Source of the DNA: Nephromyces sp. MM_2019
Lineage: Eukaryota > Apicomplexa > Aconoidasida > Nephromycida
Direction of reading: 5' to 3'
DNA: 64,000 nucleotides
Assembly (NCBI GenBank): GCA_015657535.1
Contig: JADHZB010001485.1
Coordinates: 1 to 64,000, forward strand
Shown piece after piece: positions 52,901-64,000 of the stretch. How positions within the stretch are numbered: the first letter of the stretch is position 1; the number at the start of each line of letters is the position of its first letter. The notes beneath the pieces were generated by a model. The model did no database searches. It was not told the origin of the DNA and saw only the letters and a program-made list of their open reading frames with translations. The translations under genes and the position numbers were made by a program.

Positions 52901-53425
52901 CGAATTCGGATGTGCACTCGCCTAATCTACAGCTTTACTGCATTTGATCGGACAAACTCCTATTTTATAGCTACGCAGTACACTTCCCAGCCGTAACTCT
53001 TTGCAGCCAATATTCGGTTTCATCGAATGTCTGCTATAGATATTTCCAGGCCTACAGGTAGTGCGAAAGCCTTCCCAACACGATTAAGATATCCAATAAA
53101 GTAAAAATTGCCAGTGCGCTGCGATCACTTGTCCAGCGCGGAGTCAAAGCTACAATTGCAATCTCATTGACGGTAAAGCAAATTTCAGCGGTATTTCTGA
53201 TTAGCACGCGCACATCAAGACCCCCCAAAAAAGAGTAATGCGCCTTAGCCTGCGGCACTCTTGGAGGCAAAAATTACACACGTAAACAAACCAGCAAGCA
53301 CAATGGCTGCTGGCTCGCCGAGTATCAACGTGACGGTTTTACCCTCTGATGAAACGAATTCCGTCCATTCACTGATAGCATTTTTCGAACGAAATTCGAG
53401 GAAACAGCAGGTATGGAGGAACAGC
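52900..53425 (-). CDS. probable multi-pass membrane protein, partial
   Basis: Exons 53282-53425 and about 53082-53196 join in phase (AC|A). They contain EFVSSEGKTVTLILGEPAAI, VLAGLFT, then EICFTVNEIAIVALTP and SALAIFTLLDILI: two or more hydrophobic helices. A further exon after ctatag near 53050 can be read as QTFDETEYWLQRVTAGKC. Upstream, an open piece at about 53.46-53.56 kb may be another exon, but its phase does not fit. No family recognised. Confidence 0.45.
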
Positions 53426-53815
53426 TCTATGAAAAAATAACGCACTTGGCTAGAGCATAGTTTGCCAAGTCACAGCGTGCTTAGAGCTTTCAGGGGTTGC
53501 TGTGGGCTCGCTTCTAGCTCCCTTATAGCATTGATGTACTAACTCAGATGCACGTGCTGCGCTAGTAGTGAATTTTTTTCCCTTTAATCTGGCAGCTAGG
53601 GGTACACATTTTCCTTATTTTAAGCGGAATTTGCACCACTACACAATGCGGTACGTACCACCTGGTATCTTGCTAATTTATTCAGCGATAGTGCAAAGTG
53701 GTGCCATAGATGTGCCAATGAAAATGCTTTTTAGTACGGCGTACCTCAAACGAATTTAGCAGCACGTAAGACGGGACATTAGAACATTAACAAATAAGAA
53801 AGATAGTCTGCTCAG

Positions 53816-54279
53816 AAGTATAATGGGGGACTGTTTGCATTCCATCAAGTTAAAAAAATATTTGGTGAGCAATATCGACCCCTGCGTAAAACCCATAAAA
53901 TGTACAAAAAAGATGCTAACTATAAGCGGAAAGTACTACTCTGGATGCCCATCGGGTAGGCAGTGAAAATTTGCTTGATGCGATTAATTGTTTCAATCGA
54001 ATCTGCAGAAAGACAACGGTAAACTACAAGTTCCACCTCCCAAGCGACCCATGGACGAGTGCCAAGCAGCTCATAGTAACAAGAAAGATGCCATATGCAG
54101 TAGCGAGCAGGAAAACTGTCACGGCAGCTCAGCTACGACTCATTTTGGGAGAAACTCCGCGACAATGGGGGCACAAACAATTTATCAAAAATTCTCCACA
54201 CAACGCAACATACACCAATCCACCATGGACAACGCTCTGGAACCAACAGTGGGAACAGAACAGAATACTCAAAAAATAA
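53816..54279 (+). CDS. unknown basic protein, C-terminal two exons
   Basis: Exon 53816-53955 (acceptor gtctgctcag, donor GTAGGC) joins in phase (GG|A) to exon 54009-54279, which ends in a stop. The product is basic and aromatic: GGLFAFHQVKKIFGEQYRP, YKFHLPSDPWTSAKQLIV, GETPRQWGHKQFIKNSP, PPWTTLWNQQWEQNR. Composition suggests a ribosomal or organelle protein, but I cannot name it. Upstream exons are missing. A longer frame (53988-54686) overlaps it; see findings. Confidence 0.55.
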
Positions 54280-54830
54280 ATTCAGGCGCCTCAACCGAAA
54301 ATCAAGAAAATTTTGCCAAGCGACCGCAAATCAGCTCTAACCTAACCCGTACCGGAAATGGAAGGACTACAGAGGGATTACCTAAGCCACACGTCGAGGA
54401 GTCAAAACCTAACGCGCAATTTTCAAAGCCAATTTATGCCACTGATAGAAGAAGAAATGCGACCCCGACTTGTATCGAACCTCCCGCATCGCAGTCAGAA
54501 GAAACCATTGTCAGCGAAGGTATCTTAAGTAAGGAAAGCAAATTCACAGTGTGTGAGGAGGCTCCACTAAGCGTAAAACAAGCACAAGAGATATATAACT
54601 GCAGGTTAGTTTGTAATCTCGCTGGGATCAATTTTAAACTTCCATCATTAGCCTTCAACTCAAGCTCCACACCATACCTTGGGTAGGAAGGTGGAAAATG
54701 CGTTAGAAATATCGCTAACTACGTGTTATGTATTTAACTTTCTCAGATCAGCGCTACAAAAAAACTGAAGGAAAGTTCTCCAGCAACTACAGAAAATTGT
54801 GGAACAAGATGCTGCGAACAGATTTTATAG

Positions 54831-57077
54831 CCATATGCGTTAAAATCACACCAAGCAGTCAAAAAAAATTAAGACATGGGCAGCAAAACTTGATCACTCC
54901 TTAATGACACGAGGAAGGCCGGAGAAAAAGACGTGTAAAGCCTCAGAAAACAGGCGAAGAGCCACAAAAAATCGATGCTGAAAGCATCAATACGAACAAG
55001 CTGGATCATAGCGTACTCCATCAAATAGAGTAAGCAAACTATACCGTATTAAGTTTTTAAAAAGCAGGACGTGACAAGTCAGAGAACTAAATAAGTATGA
55101 GAGAATCACCGGAGTTCTAGAATTACCGATGATTTAGCACCATCAAAAAGCATTAGAGTCGAGTATACTGCTCTTCTAGAAATTCAACGGTTACGAAGCG
55201 AAGTCTTTTTAATAGACACGCATATGTAGAATTTCAGGTATGGTCCTCAAAAATTTCCAGCTCACGAAAGTAATTTTCAGATAAATCTGAATCTTTAAAA
55301 AAAGTAAGCGATAGTGCAGAAATGAAAGAGGTGGCCTAAACTCTTCAGCCAGTTGTAGCAGGGACAGAAGCGCTCGTAGCAAGCAAGCCACAACATATTA
55401 GGCTATCAATAAGAGTGAGCATTGCCACTGCCCGGGTTACACTAACAACGATCAACAGGCAACCTTCACGAAGAAAATACCATCAATACCGTAGACGTGA
55501 CTTGTTCGTGTAAAGAAGGCTATGGTGTATCTTGAACAAGAGCCGTAGAGTCACTGCGTAGAAATCATTCGGACTCTGTCTATTATTCCATAAAAGCTTT
55601 AAAACGACAAATTTTTTAACTACCCAAACCAGCGATGAAAGCAGTTTGATGCTTAAGCAAATATTTTATAGCTATACCGCAAATACGAAGATAAAGAGGC
55701 CTTTTTTGGTAAAAAATTAGAGTAAAGGAAATTTTTCTTTGAATAAAAAAATTTAGGGGAATCATTATAAAGCGCATACGGAGAATAAAACAAAAAAAGT
55801 GGACCATCAGCTAAAAAAAATTTGCACACAGAAACTCGAGAAACCATTGGGATTAAGGCAAAAGCACGAGCAAGATTGCATGCTATTTTCTTCAGTTGAA
55901 AAATAAAAAATTTTTTGGAGATGCGACCGCATTTCATAAATGCCACAACCTGCCAATACATTAAAGGGCCAGTAGAGAGAGATAAAACCTACAATTTGAG
56001 GCGTCTATAAAATGAGATGTGAATATTACGTCGAATCTGCAGATTTTGAAAAATTTAGTGCAATATTTGGAATGAAATTGCACTACAAAAACAAAAAAAA
56101 TTGGCTCTTCCCATAGCAGGTTGCTGGCTACATTCAGCATGTTCAACGCTCATTGGCCAACTGCAAAGCATAACTATTAAAGAATGATAGTAAATTGGTA
56201 GCTCTCCTTCGTAACAACTATCGCCTTTATAGCTGAAAAGCTTGGGAGCGTGACAAAGATCAGCATTCCATCAAGAGGGATCAGATTAATTCATCTGCAA
56301 CACAACATCGAAATTCCCTACTGGTGATGGGTCTCTATGTCCTAAATTTTTCTTAAATAGCTGAACAAAGTCCTCGGAAAACATGATAAGAAAGCCGGAA
56401 AACAAATTTCCACTATTAAGTCGTATAAAACTTACCCCCAAAATTACTATTATTCCGTCGCTTTCTTCCTCTCTGCCCTGAACAAAAAAAAATCAAGTAG
56501 CTGCTCCATACTGAGAAGTTTTCCAAAAGCTCATGCTATTTAAGCAAGGAGTGACTCCAAAAATTTTTCCATGGAACACTTCTTGCATTGAAGATACTAG
56601 CTATGGTTCTCATAGGAATACGACAACTAAACGAGGGGATTAAATTCAAAAGCGTAATTTTTCATAGGGTAAAATAGGTTTATTTATAATCGAACAATTT
56701 CAACATATAATACAGTAAAGGAAACTTCATAAAAAATACTAGCATAATCACTTCCAGAGACTGACGTCGCAAGCGCGGCGTAGCAAATTCAAAAGAATAT
56801 TATCAAAAGCAGACTTCAGGAGAAAAAAAAAGATATTTAATAGAAAAGCCTATTCAAGGGAAAAAAAGAAAGATTTGTTTGCATGACGTTGGTGAGAATT
56901 AAGTTAGTGAATAAGAGCAAATATCAAGCCTTTGAGGGCACGGGAATGTAGCGCTGATACAGAACTGATCGTGGAATGAGTTGGTTAAATTACGCAGAAA
57001 AACAGCAAAGAGTAACCCAAAGAAGGATACGGCAAAAACTTTCTACTTAAAATGATGCCACAAGTAGAAGCTGGAAC
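54831..57077. other. A-rich stretch without a resolved gene
   Basis: Plus-strand adenine-rich sequence with scattered short open frames and no family motif. It is the 3' flank of the small gene at 57078-58285. Confidence 0.45.
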
Positions 57078-58285
57078 CTACAATTTAGAAAGGAGTTCCT
57101 TGTTATCCATCGGCATAACAGGGACTCCTATCTTAGGCTTGCGGCTGGGGGATACATCAGTGAGAAAAGAAAGTGTAAAATAATGGCTTAAGAGTTTCCA
57201 GGGAAAAGAAAAAAGCATAGCATATTAGTCAGAGTAAAATCATAAAGCACACTAGGGAAAATAAAGTTACACACAAGCGAAAGATTCCAGACCTTTCATT
57301 CGCATCAACTTCCAGGTCTTCGCCCTGCTGTATTTCTGATACCGCCTTATTAGCTTCCTTAGCTTCACAAGTTCCTTCCGCTTCAAAAGCATGTTCTTTT
57401 ACACCTTTTTCATTATTTATCCTAAATTAAAGAATCACTTCATGTTAAAATGGCCCTAACAACTGGGAGAAAGGATTCGAAAGTACAAACTACCACACAA
57501 ACTTACTTCTTAGCTACTGCGGCAGCCATTGCCGCTAGATTAGCTTCCATATCCTTTTTCGCAGCCTAAAATATAAGAAATAAATTTATGAGATCAGTAT
57601 AACACATTGATTTATTAATAACACAGCAAAAATAAGCATAATACGAAAAAAGATGGCATAAGTGAGTAAACAAGCTAGCAGTATAGAGCTAATTGGTATG
57701 CTCGGCTCATTTTATTGGTAGAAGCGATGTAAACAAAAAAATGGATCTCACAACACACGCACATTTGTGCATATTTCATACGAAGTGAGATAAAAACTCG
57801 TATTATTTGATTGCTTTGTTGAAAGCGTAGGTCCAAGTAGGGATAATTCAAAAGAGAAGTGCAAGGCGAGATAAACAAGGAAAGAAATAAATCTCGGTGT
57901 ATCCCCATAGAAACTACTAAAATACTCTGCTGCACATCAATAACCGCGCCTTCGCCAGAGGCATAAAAGGCTCAGGAAGACTAGAGTGGACACATGCTCG
58001 TAGAAGACCCGGTAATTAGTAAAAAATAATGCTACAGCCTGAGAATTGTGAATTCTGCCGTATCAGCATTCCAAAACAATCACGGTAGCCCTATGGGCCT
58101 CAAAATAATATTTTGGTTATATTAAACGCAAGGTAAATCTCTCTCCCACTACGGTTAAATAAAGATTCTTGTTGGGGGTTCACCATCTTGTCGCGGGTAC
58201 CAATATTTTGAGCTGGCAATCTTTGGGGAGACGAAGAAATTGGAGTAGCTGCAAACGCATTGAATGGAAAACAAGTCCCTTTCAT
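57078..58285 (-). CDS. small five-exon gene, unknown function
   Basis: Exons 58153-58285, 57918-57970, 57507-57565, 57293-57421 and 57078-57144 join in phase to exactly 147 codons including start and stop. Visible features: an N-terminal segment with NAFAATPISSSPQRLPAQNI, FYASGEGAVIDVQQSILAAK, an Ala-rich helix (MEANLAAMAAAVAKK), an acidic stretch (EIQQGEDLEVDANE), and a C-terminal tail KPKIGVPVMPMDNKELLSKL. No signal peptide or membrane helix. Start chosen as the first in-frame ATG of the first exon. An upstream exon at 58.34-58.65 kb is possible. Introns are 85-352 nt. I recognise no family. Confidence 0.6.
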
Positions 58286-58649
58286 TCTTCAACAGAATGG
58301 ATTCCCATGGTATTTGTAGATAGAGCCATTATCACACGCTAACACACAAGGCAAGTTCCTGCACAAGCATGGGCGGTGAATATGCAGCTAACAAAACAAA
58401 AGCGAAAAAATGCGTGAAAACTTCTCTTACTGGCAAAGAAAAGTACGAGAGCACCCTGAAGAGTTTGTAAAACGGTGTTCAAGGGGAGTAGTGCAGTTGC
58501 AGGAGGATCCCCCCAAGCTTGAGCATGATATCGAACCATGGCCGTACTGATGCGCTCTAGTTTGAGGAGAATATTGCACGAGTATCTCGCCAAAGGTACA
58601 TAGGCCCATCATCGGGGATACTTGTATGGAACTGCATGAACTCACTAGC

Positions 58650-61600
58650 GCTTACATTTTTTTCTGCTAGTGTGCGCTATTTTTGAGGTGCAGAGCACCT
58701 AAAATATGCATACATCTAAAAAAAACCTTAGGGAGCGGTGGTAGTCTCGGCTACGCTATGCATCTAAGCGATGCCTACGAATATAGCAGGTTTCAACGTT
58801 TTTCAGGCGAAGGACCTATGGAGTTACATGTGATACAACACAAATAAGCAGTCACATTAATGAGTGCATGTAAAAAAGGGTGGCCTCTAAAACAGGGATA
58901 GACCTTTAAAATGAAACACAACAGTTTATGTGCACATATGTACTAAAATTCCGAAGTTATTGAGCGGGTTTCATTCTTCAACGGCGAGAAAAACTACCTC
59001 TTTATTGCAGCTGCTACGTGGAAGATAAGTCAGCTCTCCAGAGAGGCTTGCTTACGGTATTTTAATCACGGAATAAGTACTAAACTGAGAAGTTCGCTGA
59101 TTTTGTATCTTCTAAGGGCCCAAATTTCATCCGAGGCCGTCGTAACTACGACGAAAAAGTTGCTGTAGTTCTTAACAATACAACACGAAATATTTAAGCA
59201 CAAACAACGGCTACCTAGTATGATAAGAAGGAAGCCGATTACCCAGTGCCGCTGTAATTGGTATTTTCGCTAAGTTCTTCCGTGCTGAGAACTTTGCATA
59301 CGATTCCGTTCTGCCTGATATGTATGTTACCATAAATGCATATTAAAAGGTGCCTATATTATCCTTGAATTTGTCATAAAATTTTTTGAACTTTTAAAAG
59401 TTGAGTTTCTTAAACAGTCGATCAACATATTCTATATATAAAAAAATAAGTATGTTCTTTTCTGCTACTACAAAATCTTTAATTAAACCAGTTTCAAACA
59501 GTGCTTACTACCTATCGGATAGGAGAACTGCTACATGAAAAGAAGGTATAATATACAGGGAGGTCTTACGAGGCTTACTTGGCATGATTGGTGAATAGCA
59601 GATTCATTTGGAGGCCCGTGATCCTGCTTATGGCTGATGCCTTGATATGGGGTGATAAATTAGGGCTACGCGATTATTTAGCACAATAAGCGGCAGCTAT
59701 AGACTTGTAAGCTAGGTAGGTCAGGCGAAAGCATATAGGAATTCTTGTGTTACAAAGTGGTGTGTCGATGCTTCAAGCCCGGTAATAGACATATTGCAAA
59801 ACAATACTGAAGCATTTTTTTTCCAGTGTGTGAATTCAGCTGGAGAGAAGCTTGGGCGGGTTCTAGTAAATTATGCGCCACAGAGAGTTATATTCCACTC
59901 TTTGATAAAAGTGTAAATGATAACATATTGATGTATTTTTTCACTGGGTTTTAACATTCATTTGAGAGTCTTACACAGGCGAGCAGGATGACGTGTGCAA
60001 AGCGTGATACACAGATACTACAGCACTGACAAATTAGGCTCCAGAGTAGTATGTGGGTTCGTAGCGAGGTTAAGCTGAGCACTTCCCAGATTTATGAATG
60101 AGTAGCAAAGCTTCAAGTATTCCGTTTTATTTTTTTTTTTTGAGATGAGCATGTATTGATGGCGTCTTGCCTTCTGACTTTTTTTAACTTAGAATGACCT
60201 CTGATAACATATCGCGGTGTACTTGTTGTGCAGCAAAATTGACGCGTTCTGACAGGAGGTATACCTGCTTCTAGATTTTGTTACTGAAATTATAATTATC
60301 AGTAACTCCAATCCTTATACTGCATCTGAACAAATTTAGGCCAGAAAAGTTATCCAATACAAATTTTCGCGCTGAAACTGAAAATCCGTCAGCGTCACTC
60401 TCGAGTTAAAAAAATTTTTTAACTGGGTGGAATCTGCAGTTACTAGTACTGCATTGATGCTGCAATTCGCTGTTATTGCGCTCAATTTAAACATGTAGGC
60501 ATAAATATTTTACATTTGTAAGTATGGAAGAGCTATACTATTATCAAGATGTAGCACGAGTGCTGATTAAGTGCGGTTAAAACAATTCAGGACGACATAA
60601 GGAAGAAGTTCCACTGCAATTCCTTTGATAGTCATCGACAAGCGTTGCTCCATAGAAAAATTTGGGGGCAGTTTATGCTGAACACTCTCACTGTGTATTT
60701 TCTGAGAAAAAAGGGGAAAGTCAACAAGCGAAAGGTATGCTGCTGAGCATTCATGGTACTAGCGGGATTTGCAGCAAAAAGCTCAAGTGAAAACTCCGTT
60801 GTTTGCATCCTAGAACATTTTTATTTTGTCTGCAAAGTTAACCTTCTATTCACTGAATTTACGAAAGCTATTCCTGTGGGATTTTCAGCGGAAACTACAT
60901 TATAATGCAGGCCATAATGAACCAGGAATTAGGAACTTTTTTTTACCAAAAAACGGCATCATATTTCAACGTTAGAAAATTTCATCAGGCTTTACAGTTC
61001 AGCTGCTAACTGTGTAACTTTGATTTATCATGCTACTGCTTCAAAGTGTAAAGACAAATTAAATTTTCACTGTGAACTGGGCGAATAAACTTTTAAAATA
61101 TATTTTCAAACCATTTTCCACTTAAAACCAAATATGAGACACAATAAAACAATGCTCTAAGATTGAAGGAAAATATATAGTACATTTACCCTCTCCACAC
61201 ACACAGTTTCAAAGATGTGGGTGAAGCATTCCAGGCACATATGCATTTACTTGGTAACCCATCCTTTGTAATTTTCCTTAGATCAGAAATTGTACGGTTT
61301 TTCTATAAATTTGTAGAGCAACCGCATAAGCAATCGTTAATGACTCAAAGAGAGTCGGCTCACAGTGGGCCAGGGTGTAATACATGTAACTTTTTTTGCA
61401 ATCGTTGCTTTCAATGTTATTTTTAAATCTTGCGGTGAATTGGGCAGATTTTTGAAGAACAGTTGATGCTAGTTTAGATAAAACAAAAAACTTCAAGTTT
61501 TGCTAGCTTTATAGACGTTTCCAGGTACTCTATTCGTACACCTCTTGTAGTTGGTAATACATAGGGCCTAGGCTGGTCGCCGTAATGAGCGTGTCCTTCC

Positions 61601-62500
61601 ATTTATGGTTGGTATAACGCCGTCGCGTTTCCGTCACCAAGCATGTGCGAATATTAAGCGATGCCTGTGATCAACACATTAACCCCAAATTTCCATATAT
61701 AAAGTAGTACGGAACTTGGTACGGGGGTTTTTGTGGCTACCCAGTCATCAACTTCATGTGTGCGAAAATAGCATCCTCAACAGGAGGAATTCTAGTCACT
61801 GGACTTGGGATCCAGAGTCTTCCCACCTCCTCACTCAATTGCATTATCTGCGGGTCGTCTCAGATGCATCACTGAGTAGAGTCTCTCATATTAAAGTAGC
61901 TGAAGAGGCTGTTTTCTAGGTTGTTTTTCATGAGGGTGGTGAAAAGCACATTTTAAAGGAATGGTTTAAAATCCCAGGTATTTTATACAGAGTGTTTAAT
62001 ACGTATTACATATGCTGTTCCTCTGGTGACTGATGGTGGTGATGTTGAAGATTGTATAAACTTTTCGATTAAATTGCTTCTTTAGCGATTTTTGAGCCGC
62101 TGAATGGATTTGCTTGCTAGCTCTTAATTTTTGTGTTGAAAGGCACTATTTACTGCATTGTTGATGAATAAGACGGTTTACGTATTTCACTTGCTGACAC
62201 GAAATAAACGAATTTTGCATTTTCTTTGAGAAAAACACAACTTATTTTGTGAAAAGAATGATTGCACTACTTTTGTATATGCTATTAAACATGCATAAGT
62301 GGTTAGGTTTCTACTTTTTTTGGAGATTAAAGCTAAAGTAATAACTCTTGTTTATTCACCAAAATAGTATGAGTTTTGATAATCCTTAAGCGCAATCATA
62401 ATTTTTTTACTAAAAATTTTGCGATGGACTCTAGGCTAGTTTGAAAAAAAATATTAATGTTAGTAATTTAAAAAAAAATTCGCTACTATATTTTGAATTA
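58650..62500. other. long stretch without a confident gene
   Basis: Even base composition like 37-56 kb, where genes were found only through short exons. A plus-strand piece near 61.22 kb (FKDVGEAFQAHMHLL, then a GTAACC donor) and one at 61716-61919 look weakly coding. No chain could be built. Confidence 0.4.
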
Positions 62501-62528
62501 AATCTACTTGCTAATTCTCTTGTTATTT

Positions 62529-63408
62529 CTAAATTTTGTCTCTCGGGTTTATGCTGGTGTGTGTTTTGATTATAGCCATGTTTTTCTCGCTTAAATAACC
62601 GTATCTCAGTCGTTTTATTATTATTTTTATCAAAATTTTACTCTGAGAGAAGGAGAAGTTATGCCGCTTTTTCAAAATGATTAGTTGCATGATTTTCAAC
62701 TCTTCACTGCGAAATATTATTAGCTCCTCTCTTCTTTTAATTGTGTGTGTGTCGCTCGACATCACATTTATTTTTCTATCATGATTTTCATCGAGTGCGC
62801 GCTTGGCTGTGAAGTTTTTTCGCAAGAGACTAGTTTAGTAGACACAGTTACTTGTAAAATTAAAATGATGAGAAGTAAGGGAGATTCTGCGGATTTTAGG
62901 CATTTTTTGAGATTTTGATATATTACGAATTCTTTTTTCGAGATTGAGAGGATCAAATATTGAATTTGCGAAAAAATCTTTGGAGAACTTATAAAAGGCT
63001 TTACTGCAGATAACTTTATATTTGTATTACTTCTTAGAGGAATAATTTTGTTGCTTTTAATGTTTCTAGTCTAGCTGAAATTCCATAATTTATAAAAAAA
63101 TATCCTTAGGTAGTGAAAATGATTCTTTTTGCTTCTTTTTTTTAATATTTTTATACTCTCAATGGGTGGATTAAAAATGTAAAAAGTTTTGCGTTGCATA
63201 ATTTGTCCTTTGGCAGCTTTCATCTCTTCATAATATTCTGTGTAGGTGTTGACTTGAGCCTGCAGATTTAACATCGTTTCTGCTGGCTGATATTCATTTT
63301 CCTCTACACATACCTGCTTTTTTGCAGGAAATTAGCAGCTTCCTTTTGTTTTCTCGTTTTAGCAATCTTTATTAGATGTGTAAATTTAGAGGCTCCAAGA
63401 ATATGTTT
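62529..63408 (-). CDS. charged coiled-coil-like exons at the right edge
   Basis: AT-rich region with minus-strand pieces of strongly charged protein. One exon, about 63314-63408 with a GTATGTG donor, includes THLIKIAKTRKQKEAANF. A second, about 63199-63286, includes NLQAQVNTYTEYYEEMKAAK. A third starts at 62806 after a cttcacag acceptor and includes AKRALDENHDRKINVMSS and KRREELIIFRSEELKIM. The joins do not all match in phase, so exon borders are uncertain. No family recognised. The gene probably extends past the right edge. Confidence 0.4.
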
Positions 63409-64000
63409 GCGTCAACAGGGCAAGCTTGTATGAAGGCTTAAATTTTTCTCCTTTTCCCCTCTATTTCCTTGCTTTTTTTCTTCCTTTGATTATATATTAT
63501 GGCCAGCTCCCTTGCAGTATTTGTATATACTTTCTAGTGAAGAAGTAAAATTGATATTTTTTCTCGCAGGATGCTTTAAAAGTCAAGCGTTTCTCGTTTT
63601 TTCGTTGATTCTGCAGCTACATGAAGCAATGCTTAAGGATACTTACACCGGATGCAGAAGGTATTTTACCTTGAAAAGCCACTTATCAGATCTTCATATC
63701 TTGTTTTTTCCAAAAATATTACCAGATGCTCCCCTACACTGTACTGCGTTCAGCAGTGCATGATAAGACCTTTTTTGTGCCTATTAAATTGCTTCATCAC
63801 GGAGAAAAGCAGCCGCCCCCCGCTTTCAGGAGAAAAGTGCGTTTTTAATACACTTTTTGCTGTAGATTTTAGGGCATGACTTATTCAAATATATAATAAC
63901 TTCAGCAGATATTTAATTTCCTGTTTTTTGAACAGTTTTTCATTGTTTTCATTGCCTAGTTCATATTATTTGTAGTAGCTGTTTTCACCTCATTGAAGGC

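Noticed and set aside
1..64000. tRNA, rRNA, transposon or viral genes
   Set aside because: No cloverleaf, rRNA core motif, integrase, transposase or reverse-transcriptase motif was noticed by reading; short or decayed ones could have been missed.

Overview
The window looks like nuclear DNA of an intron-rich protist, most likely an apicomplexan or close relative. The evidence is a calcium-dependent kinase with the EF-hand, PH and kinase order of apicomplexan CDPK7, a lumenal polypeptide GalNAc-transferase with a ricin-type lectin tail, and eukaryotic housekeeping genes (ESF1, TIM10). A Cardiosporidium-like parasite would fit, but species is inference. No bacterial operon, phage, insertion sequence, CRISPR array, rRNA or tRNA was seen. 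Almost every gene is cut into exons too short to stand out as open reading frames. I therefore built genes from exon chains, requiring GT..AG borders, matching codon phase at each join and family motifs.

Layout. 15-14931 (-): CDPK7-like kinase, C-terminus beyond the left edge. About 16.4-18.6 kb (-) and 19.1-20.4 kb (+): unknown multi-exon genes. 22220-36709 (-): complete 15-exon ESF1, a pre-rRNA processing factor. 36.9-37.5 kb (+): unknown gene divergent from ESF1. 37.6-38.7 kb (-): possible secreted leucine-rich-repeat-like gene. 39286 to about 47 kb (-): polypeptide N-acetylgalactosaminyltransferase. 48225-49071 (+): three-exon TIM10. 49281-51843 (-): complete 18-exon POT-like major-facilitator transporter with 17- and 21-nt exons and introns down to 29 nt. 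52.9-53.4 kb (-): probable membrane protein. 53816-54279 (+): unknown basic protein. 57078-58285 (-): small five-exon unknown gene. 62.5-63.4 kb (-): charged, coiled-coil-like exons.

The genes have separate jobs: calcium signalling, ribosome assembly, O-glycosylation, mitochondrial import and solute transport. There is no sign of co-regulation beyond divergent or convergent neighbours. CDPK7 and ESF1 have introns of several hundred bases or more. These are pyrimidine-rich on the coding strand and full of CA/GT microsatellites. The genes between 37 and 58 kb lack these tracts, and the transporter is extremely compact.

The most unusual points are a zinc-ribbon module inside the CDPK7-like protein, a kinase domain whose catalytic-loop exon is followed by a long extension instead of the DFG segment, and the mini-introns and micro-exons of the transporter.
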